Origin: a virus
Length of the DNA: 59,271 nucleotides
Reading direction: 5' to 3' (one strand)
Virus record (IMG/VR): IMGVR_UViG_3300000576_000005
Span: 10-59,280 of that record
Under the pieces are notes generated by a model, which saw only the letters and a list, made by a program, of their open reading frames with translations, was not told the DNA's origin and did no database searches. The translations under genes were made by a program, and so were the position numbers. Within the stretch, counting starts at the first letter, position 1. Every line of letters starts with the position of its first letter. Below are positions 18,355 through 26,974 of the stretch, one piece after another.

Positions 18355-19898
18355 CACTCACCACCTTCTGTTTCTGGTTGTCCAGTAGCTGGATCAATCA
18401 CAGTGCGTTGTTCTAGTCTAGGTAGAACAGTATCAAGAGCATAATTATTCATGCTTTCAAGTTCTGTAGAGAATGAATCTTTATTAATTCTCAGTACAGA
18501 TGAAACTTTACCACCGACAGAAACTGTGTGACGAATTTCAGTGACTAAGAAGTAACCCGAAATATACTTGTCTTTCTCTACTCTGTTGAAACCATGAAGC
18601 TCTGGAAATTCTACATAGATCAATTCCCCAACATTATGAGTAAGATCACCAGGTACCACAATAGAAATATCAATTTGATTTAGACTAGTTAAGTATCTTT
18701 CGGAGTGTGAGTCACGAATACGCTCTAGTTCATCTTCATTATTATTCTGGACTGCATTCTGTGTTTCTATTTTATAAATTAGTCTCGGCGCATTTTCAAA
18801 AGTTTTATTCCGAACAGGAATTGCAGAATATGGTCGTTCAAGTATTTCACGGTAAGTTTTTGTATTTACTTTATTTTGATAGAGATATGTAGACTGGTCT
18901 TCATCAGAATCAGTGAACTCATAGTACGGATAGTCTTTACTATCAGGATTTATAGTAATAGTTTGATTACGGAAATAACCACGTGATGATTTTTCTGTTT
19001 CTGAAAATCTTTTATTAACGTCATATCTGGATAGTAGACGATCTATTTGTGTCGGATCTGCATCATTAACTATTTCAAAATTTGAATTATAGATATATCG
19101 CTTATTAGCTATTTCAGTTCCAAATGAGTTTATCTGGTCTTCAATAATACTTTGAATAGTCGTGAAGAAAAATCCATAGAAATTTTCAAAGAAAACCCAC
19201 GTATGATATCGACGGGAATCCTTAGATATGGCCTTCTTCCGGAAATATTCAACTGCATTGAATGGACGAAGATTAGGTATGATCACGTGCATCGGCAGAG
19301 CTTCTGTTTCATGTCCAGAATCAGTATGAAGTTTTTTTGAATAAAAACCGAAGTTAGGTGTGGAAACTCTTTGTCGAGCTTCCAAATCAATATATTGGAG
19401 ATAAAACTCCTGTATAGAATCTGAAACAGATTTTTCTGTATAACAGTGAGACACTTTAACTCTAGTTGATTCGTGTATTTCTTCAGATGCTAATTCAAGT
19501 ACATAGGAATTCTCACGAGCATTATCTGCGGGTTTGATTTCACGAATTCCAGTGATTTTATAGTAGAAGGTACGAGAATCAAGACTGGTAAGTGAAGGAG
19601 AACCAAAAGGGAATCTAGATGATAAAGAATTATTCACTGGTGTAGAACGACCAGCAGTTTCTTTAAAACGAACTATAATACTTTCTTCTCCAGTCATAGG
19701 ATAATTCACGAATAGTCCGATAGGATCATAGATCAAGAGCTCACCAGAAATTACTGGAGTGAACAAGCTCTGGTAAATATTGATCTCCAGGAACTGTGGG
19801 AGAAGGTTGATGGGTTCTGATCTATCGTATTTGACTAACCAAATTCCCTCTACTCCAATACCAAAAGGATTTATTTCTCTGATAGATGGATTATTCAC
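18354..19898 (-). CDS. gp27: Baseplate hub protein, gp27-like
   Basis: 514 residues, longer than T4 gp27 (about 390). The N-terminal half has the hub pattern I-S-G-E-L-L-I-Y-D-P-I-G-L-F-V-N-Y-P-M, and the C-terminal part a beta domain common to gp27/gpD hubs (V-P-G-D-L-T-H-N-V-G-E-L-I-Y-V-E-F-P, I-S-G-Y-F-L-V-T-E-I-R-H). gp27 trimers join the tail tube to gp5. The gene ends by overlapping the start of the gp5 OB-fold gene (ATGA), which fits the direct partnership. Assignment relies on these motifs and order; the sequence is distant from T4. Confidence 0.7.
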   Translation of the reverse strand: MNNPSIREINPFGIGVEGIWLVKYDRSEPINLLPQFLEINIYQSLFTPVISGELLIYDPIGLFVNYPMTGEESIIVRFKETAGRSTPVNNSLSSRFPFGSPSLTSLDSRTFYYKITGIREIKPADNARENSYVLELASEEIHESTRVKVSHCYTEKSVSDSIQEFYLQYIDLEARQRVSTPNFGFYSKKLHTDSGHETEALPMHVIIPNLRPFNAVEYFRKKAISKDSRRYHTWVFFENFYGFFFTTIQSIIEDQINSFGTEIANKRYIYNSNFEIVNDADPTQIDRLLSRYDVNKRFSETEKSSRGYFRNQTITINPDSKDYPYYEFTDSDEDQSTYLYQNKVNTKTYREILERPYSAIPVRNKTFENAPRLIYKIETQNAVQNNNEDELERIRDSHSERYLTSLNQIDISIVVPGDLTHNVGELIYVEFPELHGFNRVEKDKYISGYFLVTEIRHTVSVGGKVSSVLRINKDSFSTELESMNNYALDTVLPRLEQRTVIDPATGQPETEGGE

Positions 19899-20442
19899 TT
19901 AATTTTTCTTCTATTTCAGAAAGCATTTGATTGACATATTCTGGTTTAATAATAGCGATCACTCTCTTGGCTTCATTTAATTGATCTTCATAATCATAGA
20001 CAGTAACTGGTGTCCATCCAGATCTTTCAATAGGACTTAAATTTTCAAAAGTCTCTACAGACATTGTCCAAGACTTCCGTGCTATATCTTCTTTAGAATC
20101 AGATGAAAGTCCTGTATAACGATAGTGTGCTATATCAGATTTAGTCTCGAAAGCTCTTTTTGAATATTTCTTTTCTAAGTATTCATTGAATTCTCTATAT
20201 GGAAGAGGCCAGTCACTATAGGGATCATACATTTCATTCACCAAATAGATGATCCAATCAAGTTCTGGATTACCATAAAATCTATCTGCAAGTGTATCTG
20301 GATAATCACCGCCTTTAATAACATATTGGTAATATACACCACGTTTAGACAGAACTTCATCGATGACTTTCACACGAACAAGTAAGTTCTTAGATACTTG
20401 ACCATTATATCGAATATCTGGAAAATAAGAGAAATAAGACAT
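19891..20442 (-). CDS. gp53: Baseplate wedge protein gp53
   Basis: 183 residues, close to T4 gp53 (196). Recognised by F-P-D-I-R-Y-N-G near the start, and by the LysM-like segment Y-Q-Y-V-I-K-G-G-D-Y-P-D-T-L-A-D-R-F-Y-G-N-P-E-L-D-W-I-I-Y-L-V-N-E-M-Y-D-P-Y-S-D-W-P-L. The C-terminal third (V-Y-D-Y-E-D-Q-L-N-E-A-K-R-V-I-A-I-I-K-P-E-Y) is the conserved end of the family. gp53 completes the wedge and locks it to gp6 and gp25. It overlaps both neighbours by a few bases. Confidence 0.9.
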   Translation of the reverse strand: MSYFSYFPDIRYNGQVSKNLLVRVKVIDEVLSKRGVYYQYVIKGGDYPDTLADRFYGNPELDWIIYLVNEMYDPYSDWPLPYREFNEYLEKKYSKRAFETKSDIAHYRYTGLSSDSKEDIARKSWTMSVETFENLSPIERSGWTPVTVYDYEDQLNEAKRVIAIIKPEYVNQMLSEIEEKLSE

Positions 20443-21266
20443 CAGAGACCACCACCCGGATTAGGTCCAGAAGAGTTTCGTTCAAGAAAATCCTGATTAT
20501 TAGTTCGGAGGAGATCACTTTCTTCTCTTTCACCAACAAGACCAGTAAATGTATCTCTCGTTACAATATTGATTTCTTGGAGTGTGAATGCAAATTGCAC
20601 TTCCACTGGTTTACCGTCTTTATAGAATGAAGTTCCCCCACCGCCAGAATAAGAAGGAGTGAATGACTGAATAAAAGAGAAAAAGATCGGTGTAATCACT
20701 TCATCAATACCAACAAACTCTACAGTGACTAGATAAGGATAATTCAGTGCATATTCACCGAAATCTTTCTCTGGAAGCATGTAGTTTCTCATTCTGCGGA
20801 CTATATTAGAAACAGACTGTGCTTCAGAAGCATTTTTTGGTGCTAGATTGAATGTCAATGAGTGAGGTCGGAGGTTGACACCATCAAAAATAGTAGTCGT
20901 GTGTGGATTTTTCACTACACCTAATTCGGCCTGTGATAGTCTTCCCAGACGAGTATCTGAGATACCTGGTGCTACTGCGGCTGCATATGAAAGAGCACCT
21001 TTAAGTTTCTCGCTAGTCTGCCTCCCATCACCTACAGAATCTAGCATGCTTTGACCCATACTCCACATATTTGAATTGAATAGACCAAAGTCAGTTTGAT
21101 TCAATCTTACCGAATAGTTATCTGGTAAAGATTCAGGGAGTGGAAGTACTATAAGATCCCGAAAACGAGTTTCAGGTGATGAATTAGGTTTAGGTCTGAA
21201 ATATTCGTAGAACGAAATATTAGTTCTAAGTTTCAGTTGCTCTTCTGGAAATTGTAAACTGGCCAT
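20442..21266 (-). CDS. gp48: Baseplate tube-cap protein, gp48/gp54-like
   Basis: 274 residues from MASLQFPEEQ. I prefer this ATG because GAGTGAG stands just before it and an upstream extension would run through the divergent promoter. The central region G-V-N-L-R-P-H-S-L-T-F-N-L-A-P-K-N-A-S-E-A and the segment V-R-R-M-R-N-Y-M-L-P followed by Y-P-Y-L-V-T-V-E-F-V-G are typical of the tube-fold proteins that cap the baseplate. The Gly-rich C-terminus is disordered. It is first in the baseplate operon. Whether it equals T4 gp48 or gp54 cannot be settled here. Confidence 0.7.
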   Translation of the reverse strand: MASLQFPEEQLKLRTNISFYEYFRPKPNSSPETRFRDLIVLPLPESLPDNYSVRLNQTDFGLFNSNMWSMGQSMLDSVGDGRQTSEKLKGALSYAAAVAPGISDTRLGRLSQAELGVVKNPHTTTIFDGVNLRPHSLTFNLAPKNASEAQSVSNIVRRMRNYMLPEKDFGEYALNYPYLVTVEFVGIDEVITPIFFSFIQSFTPSYSGGGGTSFYKDGKPVEVQFAFTLQEINIVTRDTFTGLVGEREESDLLRTNNQDFLERNSSGPNPGGGL

Positions 21267-21275
21267 GCTCACTCT

Positions 21276-21283
21276 GATAAATA
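21276..21283 (+). promoter_or_regulatory. Late promoter motif for gp4 operon
   Basis: GATAAATA on the plus strand lies 31 bases before the ATG of gp4. It sits back to back with a minus-strand TATAAATA 14 bases away, forming a divergent late promoter pair between the two virion operons. The same GATAAATA variant stands before the plus-strand virion operon at 58.4 kb. Confidence 0.55.
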
Positions 21284-21297
21284 GTTGTATGTAAGTG

Positions 21298-21305
21298 TAT
21301 TTATA
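21298..21305 (-). promoter_or_regulatory. Late promoter motif for the 21 kb baseplate operon
   Basis: An exact TATAAATA on the minus strand stands about 32 bases before the start codon of gp48, the first gene of the minus-strand baseplate operon that runs to the left edge. It matches the T4 gp55-dependent late promoter, and all genes downstream are virion genes. Confidence 0.65.
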
Positions 21306-21314
21306 TGGGTAAAG

Positions 21315-21809
21315 ATGGAAAAAAATAAAAAACCTCAATTACAACGTAATTCTTCTCACAAGACTTACAAAGGTCGTTTTAAACCTAAAAATCCTTCTAA
21401 ATATAAAGGTGACGTAACCGACATCACATTCCGCAGTAGCTGGGAATTACGCTTAATGCGCTGGCTAGATAGTCATCCCGATATTATAGCATGGGGCTCG
21501 GAAGTTCTGGTGATACCCTATGAAGATCCTATTACTGGAAAAATTCGAAGATACTTTACTGATTTTTGGGTCCAAAAAAAGAACCCAGACTCTAGTATAA
21601 ATACTATTGTAATTGAAGTAAAACCATTGAAGGAAACATTTCCTCCTGCAAAACAACAGAAGAACACTAAGCGTTATATTGCCGAATCACAGACTTATGA
21701 AACTAATACTGCTAAATGGCAAGCCGCTGAACGATATTGTGCTGAAAGAGGATGGAAATTTGTTATAATGACAGAAAAACAATTATTCGGAAAGAGTTCT
21801 GGTAAATAA
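21315..21809 (+). CDS. gp4: Head completion protein gp4
   Basis: 164 residues from MEKNKKPQLQ. T4 gp4 is about 150. The protein has the TnsA-like nuclease-fold pattern of the family: F-R-S-S-W-E-L-R-L-M-R-W-L-D, W-G-S-E-V-L-V-I-P-Y, Y-F-T-D-F-W-V, then V-I-E-V-K-P and K-W-Q-A-A-E-R-Y-C. E, D and E-V-K are in the order of PD-(D/E)XK enzymes. gp4 acts after DNA packaging to prepare heads for tail joining. It begins the plus-strand operon and its stop overlaps the next start (TAATG). Confidence 0.85.
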   Translation: MEKNKKPQLQRNSSHKTYKGRFKPKNPSKYKGDVTDITFRSSWELRLMRWLDSHPDIIAWGSEVLVIPYEDPITGKIRRYFTDFWVQKKNPDSSINTIVIEVKPLKETFPPAKQQKNTKRYIAESQTYETNTAKWQAAERYCAERGWKFVIMTEKQLFGKSSGK

Positions 21810-22402
21810 TGTCACTAATACGTAAGCTTATAGAGAAGGCAGCAAGAGAAGGTCGGATACTAGAACGTTCTAAAGAATCGATGCGTTGGTTTGCAGAACG
21901 AACTCGAAGGTTATCTATGACTCCAGGACAATTCGTTCGGAATGAATCAGAAGTCTATACCAGAGTCAACAGAGGTTCTGTTGGTGCTGGAAGAATGTAT
22001 ACGTATTTCTATGATCCTAAGCATAAAGCTACTCTTCCTTTCTATGACAGATTTCCTTGCATATTCATACTCGAAATGTATTCAGATGGTTGGCTCGGAA
22101 TAAATCTTCACTATCTAAGTTATGCAGAAAGAGCTACACTACTAGATGCACTCCTTGAATACGAAAATGATGCTCGCATTCCTGCAAATAAGAAACTTCG
22201 TATTTCTTATTCTATCATAGCATCATTTGGCAAATCACACCTCGCTAAACACTGCGTGAAAAGATACTTGAAAAATCATGTCCGTTCTAAGTTAATGAAA
22301 ATAGATGCCGAATATTGGCCTATAGTTGCAATGCTTCCAACTCAAGAATTTGATGGTAAGGATTTCAGCTCAATGCGTCAAGTTTGGAGAAGAAAAAGAT
22401 GA
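21809..22402 (+). CDS. Conserved T4-like protein between gp4 and the tube-fold gene, unassigned
   Basis: 197 basic residues. The N-terminus is an amphipathic helix (I-R-K-L-I-E-K-A-A-R-E-G-R-I-L). A conserved core follows: M-Y-T-Y-F-Y-D-P-K-H-K-A-T-L-P-F-Y-D-R-F-P, then G-W-L-G-I-N-L-H-Y-L-S and R-A-T-L-L-D-A-L. Proteins with this core occur in T4-like marine phages near head and tail completion genes. A DNA end protector (gp2) or connector role is conceivable, but the sequence does not prove it. Overlaps exist with both neighbours (TAATG and ATGA). Confidence 0.6.
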   Translation: MSLIRKLIEKAAREGRILERSKESMRWFAERTRRLSMTPGQFVRNESEVYTRVNRGSVGAGRMYTYFYDPKHKATLPFYDRFPCIFILEMYSDGWLGINLHYLSYAERATLLDALLEYENDARIPANKKLRISYSIIASFGKSHLAKHCVKRYLKNHVRSKLMKIDAEYWPIVAMLPTQEFDGKDFSSMRQVWRRKR

Positions 22403-23091
22403 CTTTCAATATAAACGCATTCAAGAGTGTGCTACATTCAGTCAATGGACTAGTTAAGTCAAACCGTTTTAGAGTCATCATTACACCAAAAATACAGATT
22501 GGTGATCAACGAGTTATGACTTTCCTCTGTGATCAGGCAACATTACCTGGTGTAGCTTGGACTACACAAGATGTCCGACACACTGGTTATGGGAACTTTG
22601 TTAAACGACCAACTAATGCTACTTTTACAGACGTTGCTCTTTCATTCTACGTGGACTCTGATTCAAACGTAATGGAATATTTCCATCAATGGATGAGTTA
22701 CATAAACAACTTCGATCGATCTAATATTGCTGATCGTAATGGAATTCCATTATATCAGTTCAATTATCCAGATGAATACACTGCAGTTGTTGAAATAACT
22801 ACTTTTGATGATGCTGAAAATCCAGTGACTACAATCAAGTTAAATGATGCATTTCCCGTATCTGTTGCAGATCAACAATTATCATGGGAAAACCAAAATA
22901 CACTTCTTAAGATGAATGTTACATTTGCATATGATTCATGGTCATCAAATCACTTTGATAATTCACGGACTGGTATAGAAGGTTCTGGTAATCAATATTC
23001 AGAAAGACCTCTTGGACGTGTTCAGACTGGTGAAACCGCTGATATTGACTCGACACCTCTTCCTCCGAGAAGACCAACTAATATAATTTAA
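22399..23091 (+). CDS. Tail-tube-fold protein, probable baseplate tube initiator (gp54-like)
   Basis: 230 residues from MTFNINAF, with GGAGA as ribosome-binding site. It shows the gp19/gp54 fold signature: S-N-R-F-R-V-I-I, F-L-C-D-Q-A-T-L-P-G, V-A-L-S-F-Y-V-D-S-D-S, and L-N-D-A-F-P-V-S-V-A-D-Q-Q-L-S-W followed by L-K-M-N-V-T-F-A-Y-D-S-W. T4 gp54 has the equivalent I-P-I-S-V-S-A-P-E-L-S-Y-D and T-F-D-V-T-F-A-Y. A C-terminal tail of ~35 residues is polar and proline-rich. It could be gp54 or a tube variant; the true gp19 array is not in this window. Confidence 0.7.
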   Translation: MTFNINAFKSVLHSVNGLVKSNRFRVIITPKIQIGDQRVMTFLCDQATLPGVAWTTQDVRHTGYGNFVKRPTNATFTDVALSFYVDSDSNVMEYFHQWMSYINNFDRSNIADRNGIPLYQFNYPDEYTAVVEITTFDDAENPVTTIKLNDAFPVSVADQQLSWENQNTLLKMNVTFAYDSWSSNHFDNSRTGIEGSGNQYSERPLGRVQTGETADIDSTPLPPRRPTNII

Positions 23092-23103
23092 TGGAGATAT
23101 ACT

Positions 23104-23784
23104 ATGGGTCTACCTAAAATCAAACATCCCACTTTTACAGTGACTATTCCTTCTAACGATAAACAAATTTCAATCAGACCATTTACTGTCCAAGAGGAAA
23201 AACTCCTCCTGATGGCACAGGAGGACGAAGATCAAGTATCAGTACTAAAAACCGTCAAACAAGTTGTGAATAATTGCATCATGGATGATATTGATATTTC
23301 TAAGCTAGCTACATTTGATCTTGAGTATTTAATTCTGAAAATTCGAGCTAAATCTGTTTCAGAACTAATTGAACTGAATTATACGCTGGATGGTGAAGAA
23401 ATTCCAATTACTATTAATCTAGATGAAGTTGAAATCAAAAAGAACAAGAAGAACAAGAATAAATTCATGATCACTGATACTATTGGTGTAGTTATGCGGT
23501 ATCCTTCACTAGACACTGTTTCGGCCGATAATAAAGTAGATGATCTTTTTGGTAAAATTTCTTCTTGTATTGAGTCTGTATATGATGATGAAAACGTCTA
23601 TGATGAATTCACTGATAAAGAAATGGAAGAGTTCATTATGTCACTACCTTCGGAAGCACTGAAAACTCTTGGTGAATTCTTTAATAATATGCCACGTCTA
23701 GAACACACTATTGAAGTTACTAAGAAGAATGGAGAAAAGAAAGTAATTACTCTCCGAGGTCTCTCTGATTTTTTTACCTTATGA
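23104..23784 (+). CDS. gp26: Baseplate hub / tape-measure chaperone gp26
   Basis: 226 residues, close to T4 gp26 (208). Typical features: I-S-I-R-P-F-T-V-Q-E-E-K-L-L-L, C-I-M-D-D-I-D-I-S-K-L-A-T-F-D-L-E-Y-L-I-L-K-I-R-A-K-S-V-S-E (the T4 baseplate family core), and a C-terminal helical region ending F-F-N-N-M-P-R-L. Near its end the frame passes through seven T residues aligned as T_TTT_TTT, a classic -1 slippery site, and the next small gene lies in the -1 frame. It is directly upstream of the tape measure, the position of lambda G/T-type chaperones. Confidence 0.85.
   Translation: MGLPKIKHPTFTVTIPSNDKQISIRPFTVQEEKLLLMAQEDEDQVSVLKTVKQVVNNCIMDDIDISKLATFDLEYLILKIRAKSVSELIELNYTLDGEEIPITINLDEVEIKKNKKNKNKFMITDTIGVVMRYPSLDTVSADNKVDDLFGKISSCIESVYDDENVYDEFTDKEMEEFIMSLPSEALKTLGEFFNNMPRLEHTIEVTKKNGEKKVITLRGLSDFFTL
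23769..23775 (+). promoter_or_regulatory. Candidate -1 ribosomal frameshift heptamer (T_TTT_TTT)
   Basis: Seven consecutive T residues aligned with the gp26 codons so that both tRNAs can re-pair after slipping back one base. The stop of gp26 follows two codons later, and the -1 frame stays open for about 60 codons through a helical domain. This is the arrangement of tail assembly chaperones upstream of tape measure genes in many long-tailed phages. Confidence 0.6.
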
Positions 23785-23954
23785 TAGGTTATATGAACCT
23801 ATCTGAATATTACAAATTATTATTCGCATTGGTACAACATCATAAATACTCTTTGAATGAAGTCTATGAAATGTATCCATTTGAGAGAGATGTTTTTGTA
23901 ATGTTATTAAAAGAACACATAGAAGAACAAAGACAAAAGCAAGAACATGGCTAA
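23781..23954 (+). CDS. Small gp51-like / chaperone extension ORF, -1 frame to gp26
   Basis: 57 codons from an ATG overlapping the gp26 stop (ATGA); an in-frame ATG four codons later is also possible. The product M-N-L-S-E-Y-Y-K-L-L-F-A-L-V-Q-H-H-K-Y-S-L-N-E-V-Y-E-M-Y-P-F is strongly helical and of the type (S-L-x-E-V-Y-x-x-Y-P-F-E) seen in the downstream half of tape-measure chaperone pairs. It could be made alone (gp51-like) or as a gp26 fusion by the T_TTT_TTT slip, which adds 60 residues. Its stop overlaps the start of the tape measure gene. Confidence 0.7.
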   Translation: MIGYMNLSEYYKLLFALVQHHKYSLNEVYEMYPFERDVFVMLLKEHIEEQRQKQEHG

Positions 23955-25980
23955 TTTAAGTTCACTAACTGGTAGTCTGGGAGTAACATCACCAAAACAG
24001 GTCATGGATATGTTCTCTTCAGAACTATCAGGCCCATTTAAAGAGATAGCGGCAAATCTATCTCCTTCAGCTATAGTCTCTAATTTAACTAGAGAAACAG
24101 GTCTTGACGAACTTGTTCCTACTATTACTGGTGTAATGGGTGATCTTAAATTCCAGAATGAGGAAATCTCTGAAAGAACAGAAAAACAAGTAACTCATTC
24201 TAAGAAAATAGACACTAATATTTCTGATTCTAAAGATATATTGATAGCTATCAAAGATATTCTGGAAGATACTTATGCTTTTGTTTCTCGTGGTGAAACT
24301 GCAGATGATATTTCCCAGAGAAGATCACTAGAAAGATCAGAAGGAACTTCTGGTGTTCCTCAAATCCCCTTGGCAGAACAAGTTGGTCCAAGAAGTTTCC
24401 TCGGTAATCTGTCAAACTTCTTTGCAGATGGAAAGAATCTTATCGGTGCAGGACTATTAGCCTCTGCAACTGCTGGTCTTACTGTAGTTGCATCTGTTCT
24501 GAGATTTTTTGGTCGATTAGCTCTAAGAGCCGGCGCTTTTGCTACTATATTCTCTGCACTAGCGTCACTTGATAAAAGTGACTGGGAAAATACTTTCACT
24601 GAAGTCTCTGAATCAATTCAAAAGTGGCAAGACGGCGAATATCTAGAAAGTGTAGTGCAATTCACTAAATCTATTGGTTCGTTGTTAATGACAGCACTAG
24701 ATAATGTTATTGAAGAGTTTTCTGATTTCATTCAAAGTTATGGTGTATCATCTGATAGTTCTGATTTTCTATCTACTGTTGCTATTGGTGCTTCTTTGGG
24801 TATATTATTTGGCCCTGGTGGAGCTCTAGTAGGAGCAGTTATTGGTGGGATTTATTCACTATATAAAATTGTAAAAGACACAGACTGGGCCAAATTATAT
24901 GAAGATGCTGGTGGGTGGAAGGGTATGATCCGTTCGGCGATAACAGATTTAGGTGATATTTTGATTGCTCTTCCTCTAGATCTTACAAAAGATATTGTTT
25001 CTTGGATGTCTAGAAAATTAGGGTTTGAAGAATTTGCAGATATGTTAGATGATTTCAGTTTCAGAGAAATGTGGACCGATATAGTTGATTCTATTTCGAC
25101 AGAACTAGATAAAGCAATAACTTCTATCAAAGAGTTCTTCACAGATCCGACAACTAAAATTAGAGAATATATGGAAAATTCTATATTTTTTGAATTTGCT
25201 ACTTGGTTATGGGATAAAACCTTCGGCCCTGTGATTAACTTTTTCACTGGTGAAGAAAGTGTATTTAAAGATCCAAAGGCTGCTCTTTTGAATTATTATA
25301 ATGATTCAATATTCGGTAATTTTGTTGACTGGGTCTGGAGTAAAACTTTCGGTCCAATTACTAAATTCTTCTCTGATACTTTTTCTGATGATATCAAAGA
25401 AAAAGTAATGAAAATGATAGACGAAAAAGCTCCTTGGTTAATAAATCTTGGTAAATGGGTCTATGATACCTTCATTGATCCTATTGTAGAAATATTCAGA
25501 ATGATTAAAGGTGCTGCAAGTAATATTCGTGAATATGCACTAAGCTTTATTCCAGATGGTATGAGACAATTTTTTGGTATTGAAGATCAGGCCGAAATTC
25601 AACGCCAAATAGAACAAGAAGCTCAAGAGCGACTTAGACTTCAGGAAATACAAGATGAAAGTCGGAGAAGACGGGAAGATGCTAACCGAGCTCTTCGAAA
25701 TGCTCCAGATACTTCTCGGACTATGGGTATTGAAGAACAAGGAGGAGTCTGGAGACCCGATCCTTCTACTATTAGATCAAGAGATATTACACCTGAAAGC
25801 TCTAATAATAGTAATGTAGACACTGGAACTGTTATTGGTTCAGTATCTGTAGATAATTCAGTGAATAATACACGTTCTGGTTCTGATACTTATGGACCAC
25901 TAACCACTAGACCAAAAAATTCCCGCCTGGATGATCATATCCGAGGCGGGATTGGTACTATGGATTTTTATGGTTTCTGA
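23947..25980 (+). CDS. gp29: Tail tape measure protein (gp29-like)
   Basis: 677 residues; T4 gp29 has 590. The protein is helical with two hydrophobic stretches (~165-200, L-I-G-A-G-L-L-A-S-A-T-A-G-L-T-V-V-A, and ~275-300, G-I-L-F-G-P-G-G-A-L-V-G-A-V-I-G-G-I) as in tape measures that insert into the host membrane. A tandem pair of similar segments (W-L-W-D-K-T-F-G-P-V-I-N-F-F and W-V-W-S-K-T-F-G-P-I-T-K-F-F) lies around residues 420-480. The C-terminal ~130 residues are charged coiled coil and then polar. Position after the gp26/gp51-like pair and before a strand switch supports the call; it ends 2 bases before the convergent ssDNA-binding protein gene. Confidence 0.8.
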   Translation: MANLSSLTGSLGVTSPKQVMDMFSSELSGPFKEIAANLSPSAIVSNLTRETGLDELVPTITGVMGDLKFQNEEISERTEKQVTHSKKIDTNISDSKDILIAIKDILEDTYAFVSRGETADDISQRRSLERSEGTSGVPQIPLAEQVGPRSFLGNLSNFFADGKNLIGAGLLASATAGLTVVASVLRFFGRLALRAGAFATIFSALASLDKSDWENTFTEVSESIQKWQDGEYLESVVQFTKSIGSLLMTALDNVIEEFSDFIQSYGVSSDSSDFLSTVAIGASLGILFGPGGALVGAVIGGIYSLYKIVKDTDWAKLYEDAGGWKGMIRSAITDLGDILIALPLDLTKDIVSWMSRKLGFEEFADMLDDFSFREMWTDIVDSISTELDKAITSIKEFFTDPTTKIREYMENSIFFEFATWLWDKTFGPVINFFTGEESVFKDPKAALLNYYNDSIFGNFVDWVWSKTFGPITKFFSDTFSDDIKEKVMKMIDEKAPWLINLGKWVYDTFIDPIVEIFRMIKGAASNIREYALSFIPDGMRQFFGIEDQAEIQRQIEQEAQERLRLQEIQDESRRRREDANRALRNAPDTSRTMGIEEQGGVWRPDPSTIRSRDITPESSNNSNVDTGTVIGSVSVDNSVNNTRSGSDTYGPLTTRPKNSRLDDHIRGGIGTMDFYGF

Positions 25981-25982
25981 GT

Positions 25983-26918
25983 TTAGTTACCCAGAATTTT
26001 CTTGAAGTGTTCAAGATCATCGTCATCATCTTCATCTGTATCCCAAGGAACTTCCTTAGTTTCTTCTGATTCGTATGACTTTTCAGGACGAGTTACTTCT
26101 TCTCGTTCCTTCAGATTACTCTTGGGTTCTTCTTCAACCATTTCTTTCCGAGTAGTACTAGAACCATCAACCTGAATACCAAGAACTTTTTCAAGCTTGG
26201 ACTTCAGTTCATCGTAACTCTTGAAGTTCTTAGGATCAACAAGCTCTTGGAGAGAATGCTGACTCTTCCAAACTTCTTCTAGTTTATCATCGTCATCAAA
26301 TAGTGGTTCTGGTTTACCGAATTCTGACTTATCATAGTTTCGGTACCCTTCATATTGACGGATTTTCAGTTTGAAGTTAGCACCTTCCCAAAGATCAAAA
26401 GGATTGATTGGATCTTCATCTTCAAATGAAGGATGCATTGCTTCATTGATTTTTTCAAAGATTTTCTTCCCAAACTTCCAGAGAAATGTTTTCCCATTGT
26501 TTGAAGGGTTCATCTTATCATCAACAACGTAAATATTAGCATAAAAATTAAGCCTACGCTTTTGTTTACGAGCAATATCTTTATTGGATTCAACACCTGA
26601 GTTCCAAAGCTTTGAATTATATTCAGAACAAGGATCATCCTTACCAAGAGTAGTCAGTGAATTTTCAATATACCATCCGCCTGGACCTTGGAAACCATGA
26701 TCAAAGATTTGGACAAATGGTAGATCTTCACCGACAGGTGGCGGAAGAAGACGTAGAACAGCATAACCATTACCAGCTGAATCTGGTTCTGGTTTCCAAA
26801 AACGATCATCGGCTCCTCGATTGGAACCTTTATTGAGTTGTTCTACTTTTTTGGAGAGGTTTTCTAGTGAAGACTTACGAGTCTTTTTTAGTGCTGAAAA
26901 ATCAAGTGGTGCAGACAT
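25983..26918 (-). CDS. gp32: Single-stranded DNA-binding protein gp32
   Basis: 311 residues, like T4 gp32 (301). N-terminal basic LAST-type motif K-K-T-R-K-S-S (11-17) for cooperative binding. The core includes F-W-K-P-E-P-D-S-A-G-N-G-Y-A-V-L-R-L-L-P, H-G-F-Q-G-P-G-G-W-Y-I-E-N-S-L-T-T and N-F-Y-A-N-I-Y-V-V-D-D. The C-terminal ~45 residues are very acidic (ends D-T-D-E-D-D-D-D-D-L-E-H), the tail through which gp32 recruits replication partners. The zinc knuckle of T4 gp32 (one His, three Cys) is not intact: only one Cys (D-P-C-S-E-Y-N) remains. gp59, its partner, is the next gene upstream. Confidence 0.95.
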   Translation of the reverse strand: MSAPLDFSALKKTRKSSLENLSKKVEQLNKGSNRGADDRFWKPEPDSAGNGYAVLRLLPPPVGEDLPFVQIFDHGFQGPGGWYIENSLTTLGKDDPCSEYNSKLWNSGVESNKDIARKQKRRLNFYANIYVVDDKMNPSNNGKTFLWKFGKKIFEKINEAMHPSFEDEDPINPFDLWEGANFKLKIRQYEGYRNYDKSEFGKPEPLFDDDDKLEEVWKSQHSLQELVDPKNFKSYDELKSKLEKVLGIQVDGSSTTRKEMVEEEPKSNLKEREEVTRPEKSYESEETKEVPWDTDEDDDDDLEHFKKILGN

Positions 26919-26974
26919 ATATTTTTCCTTTCATGTATGCGGTATATTACGATTTATTGCGACATATAGTGAGA

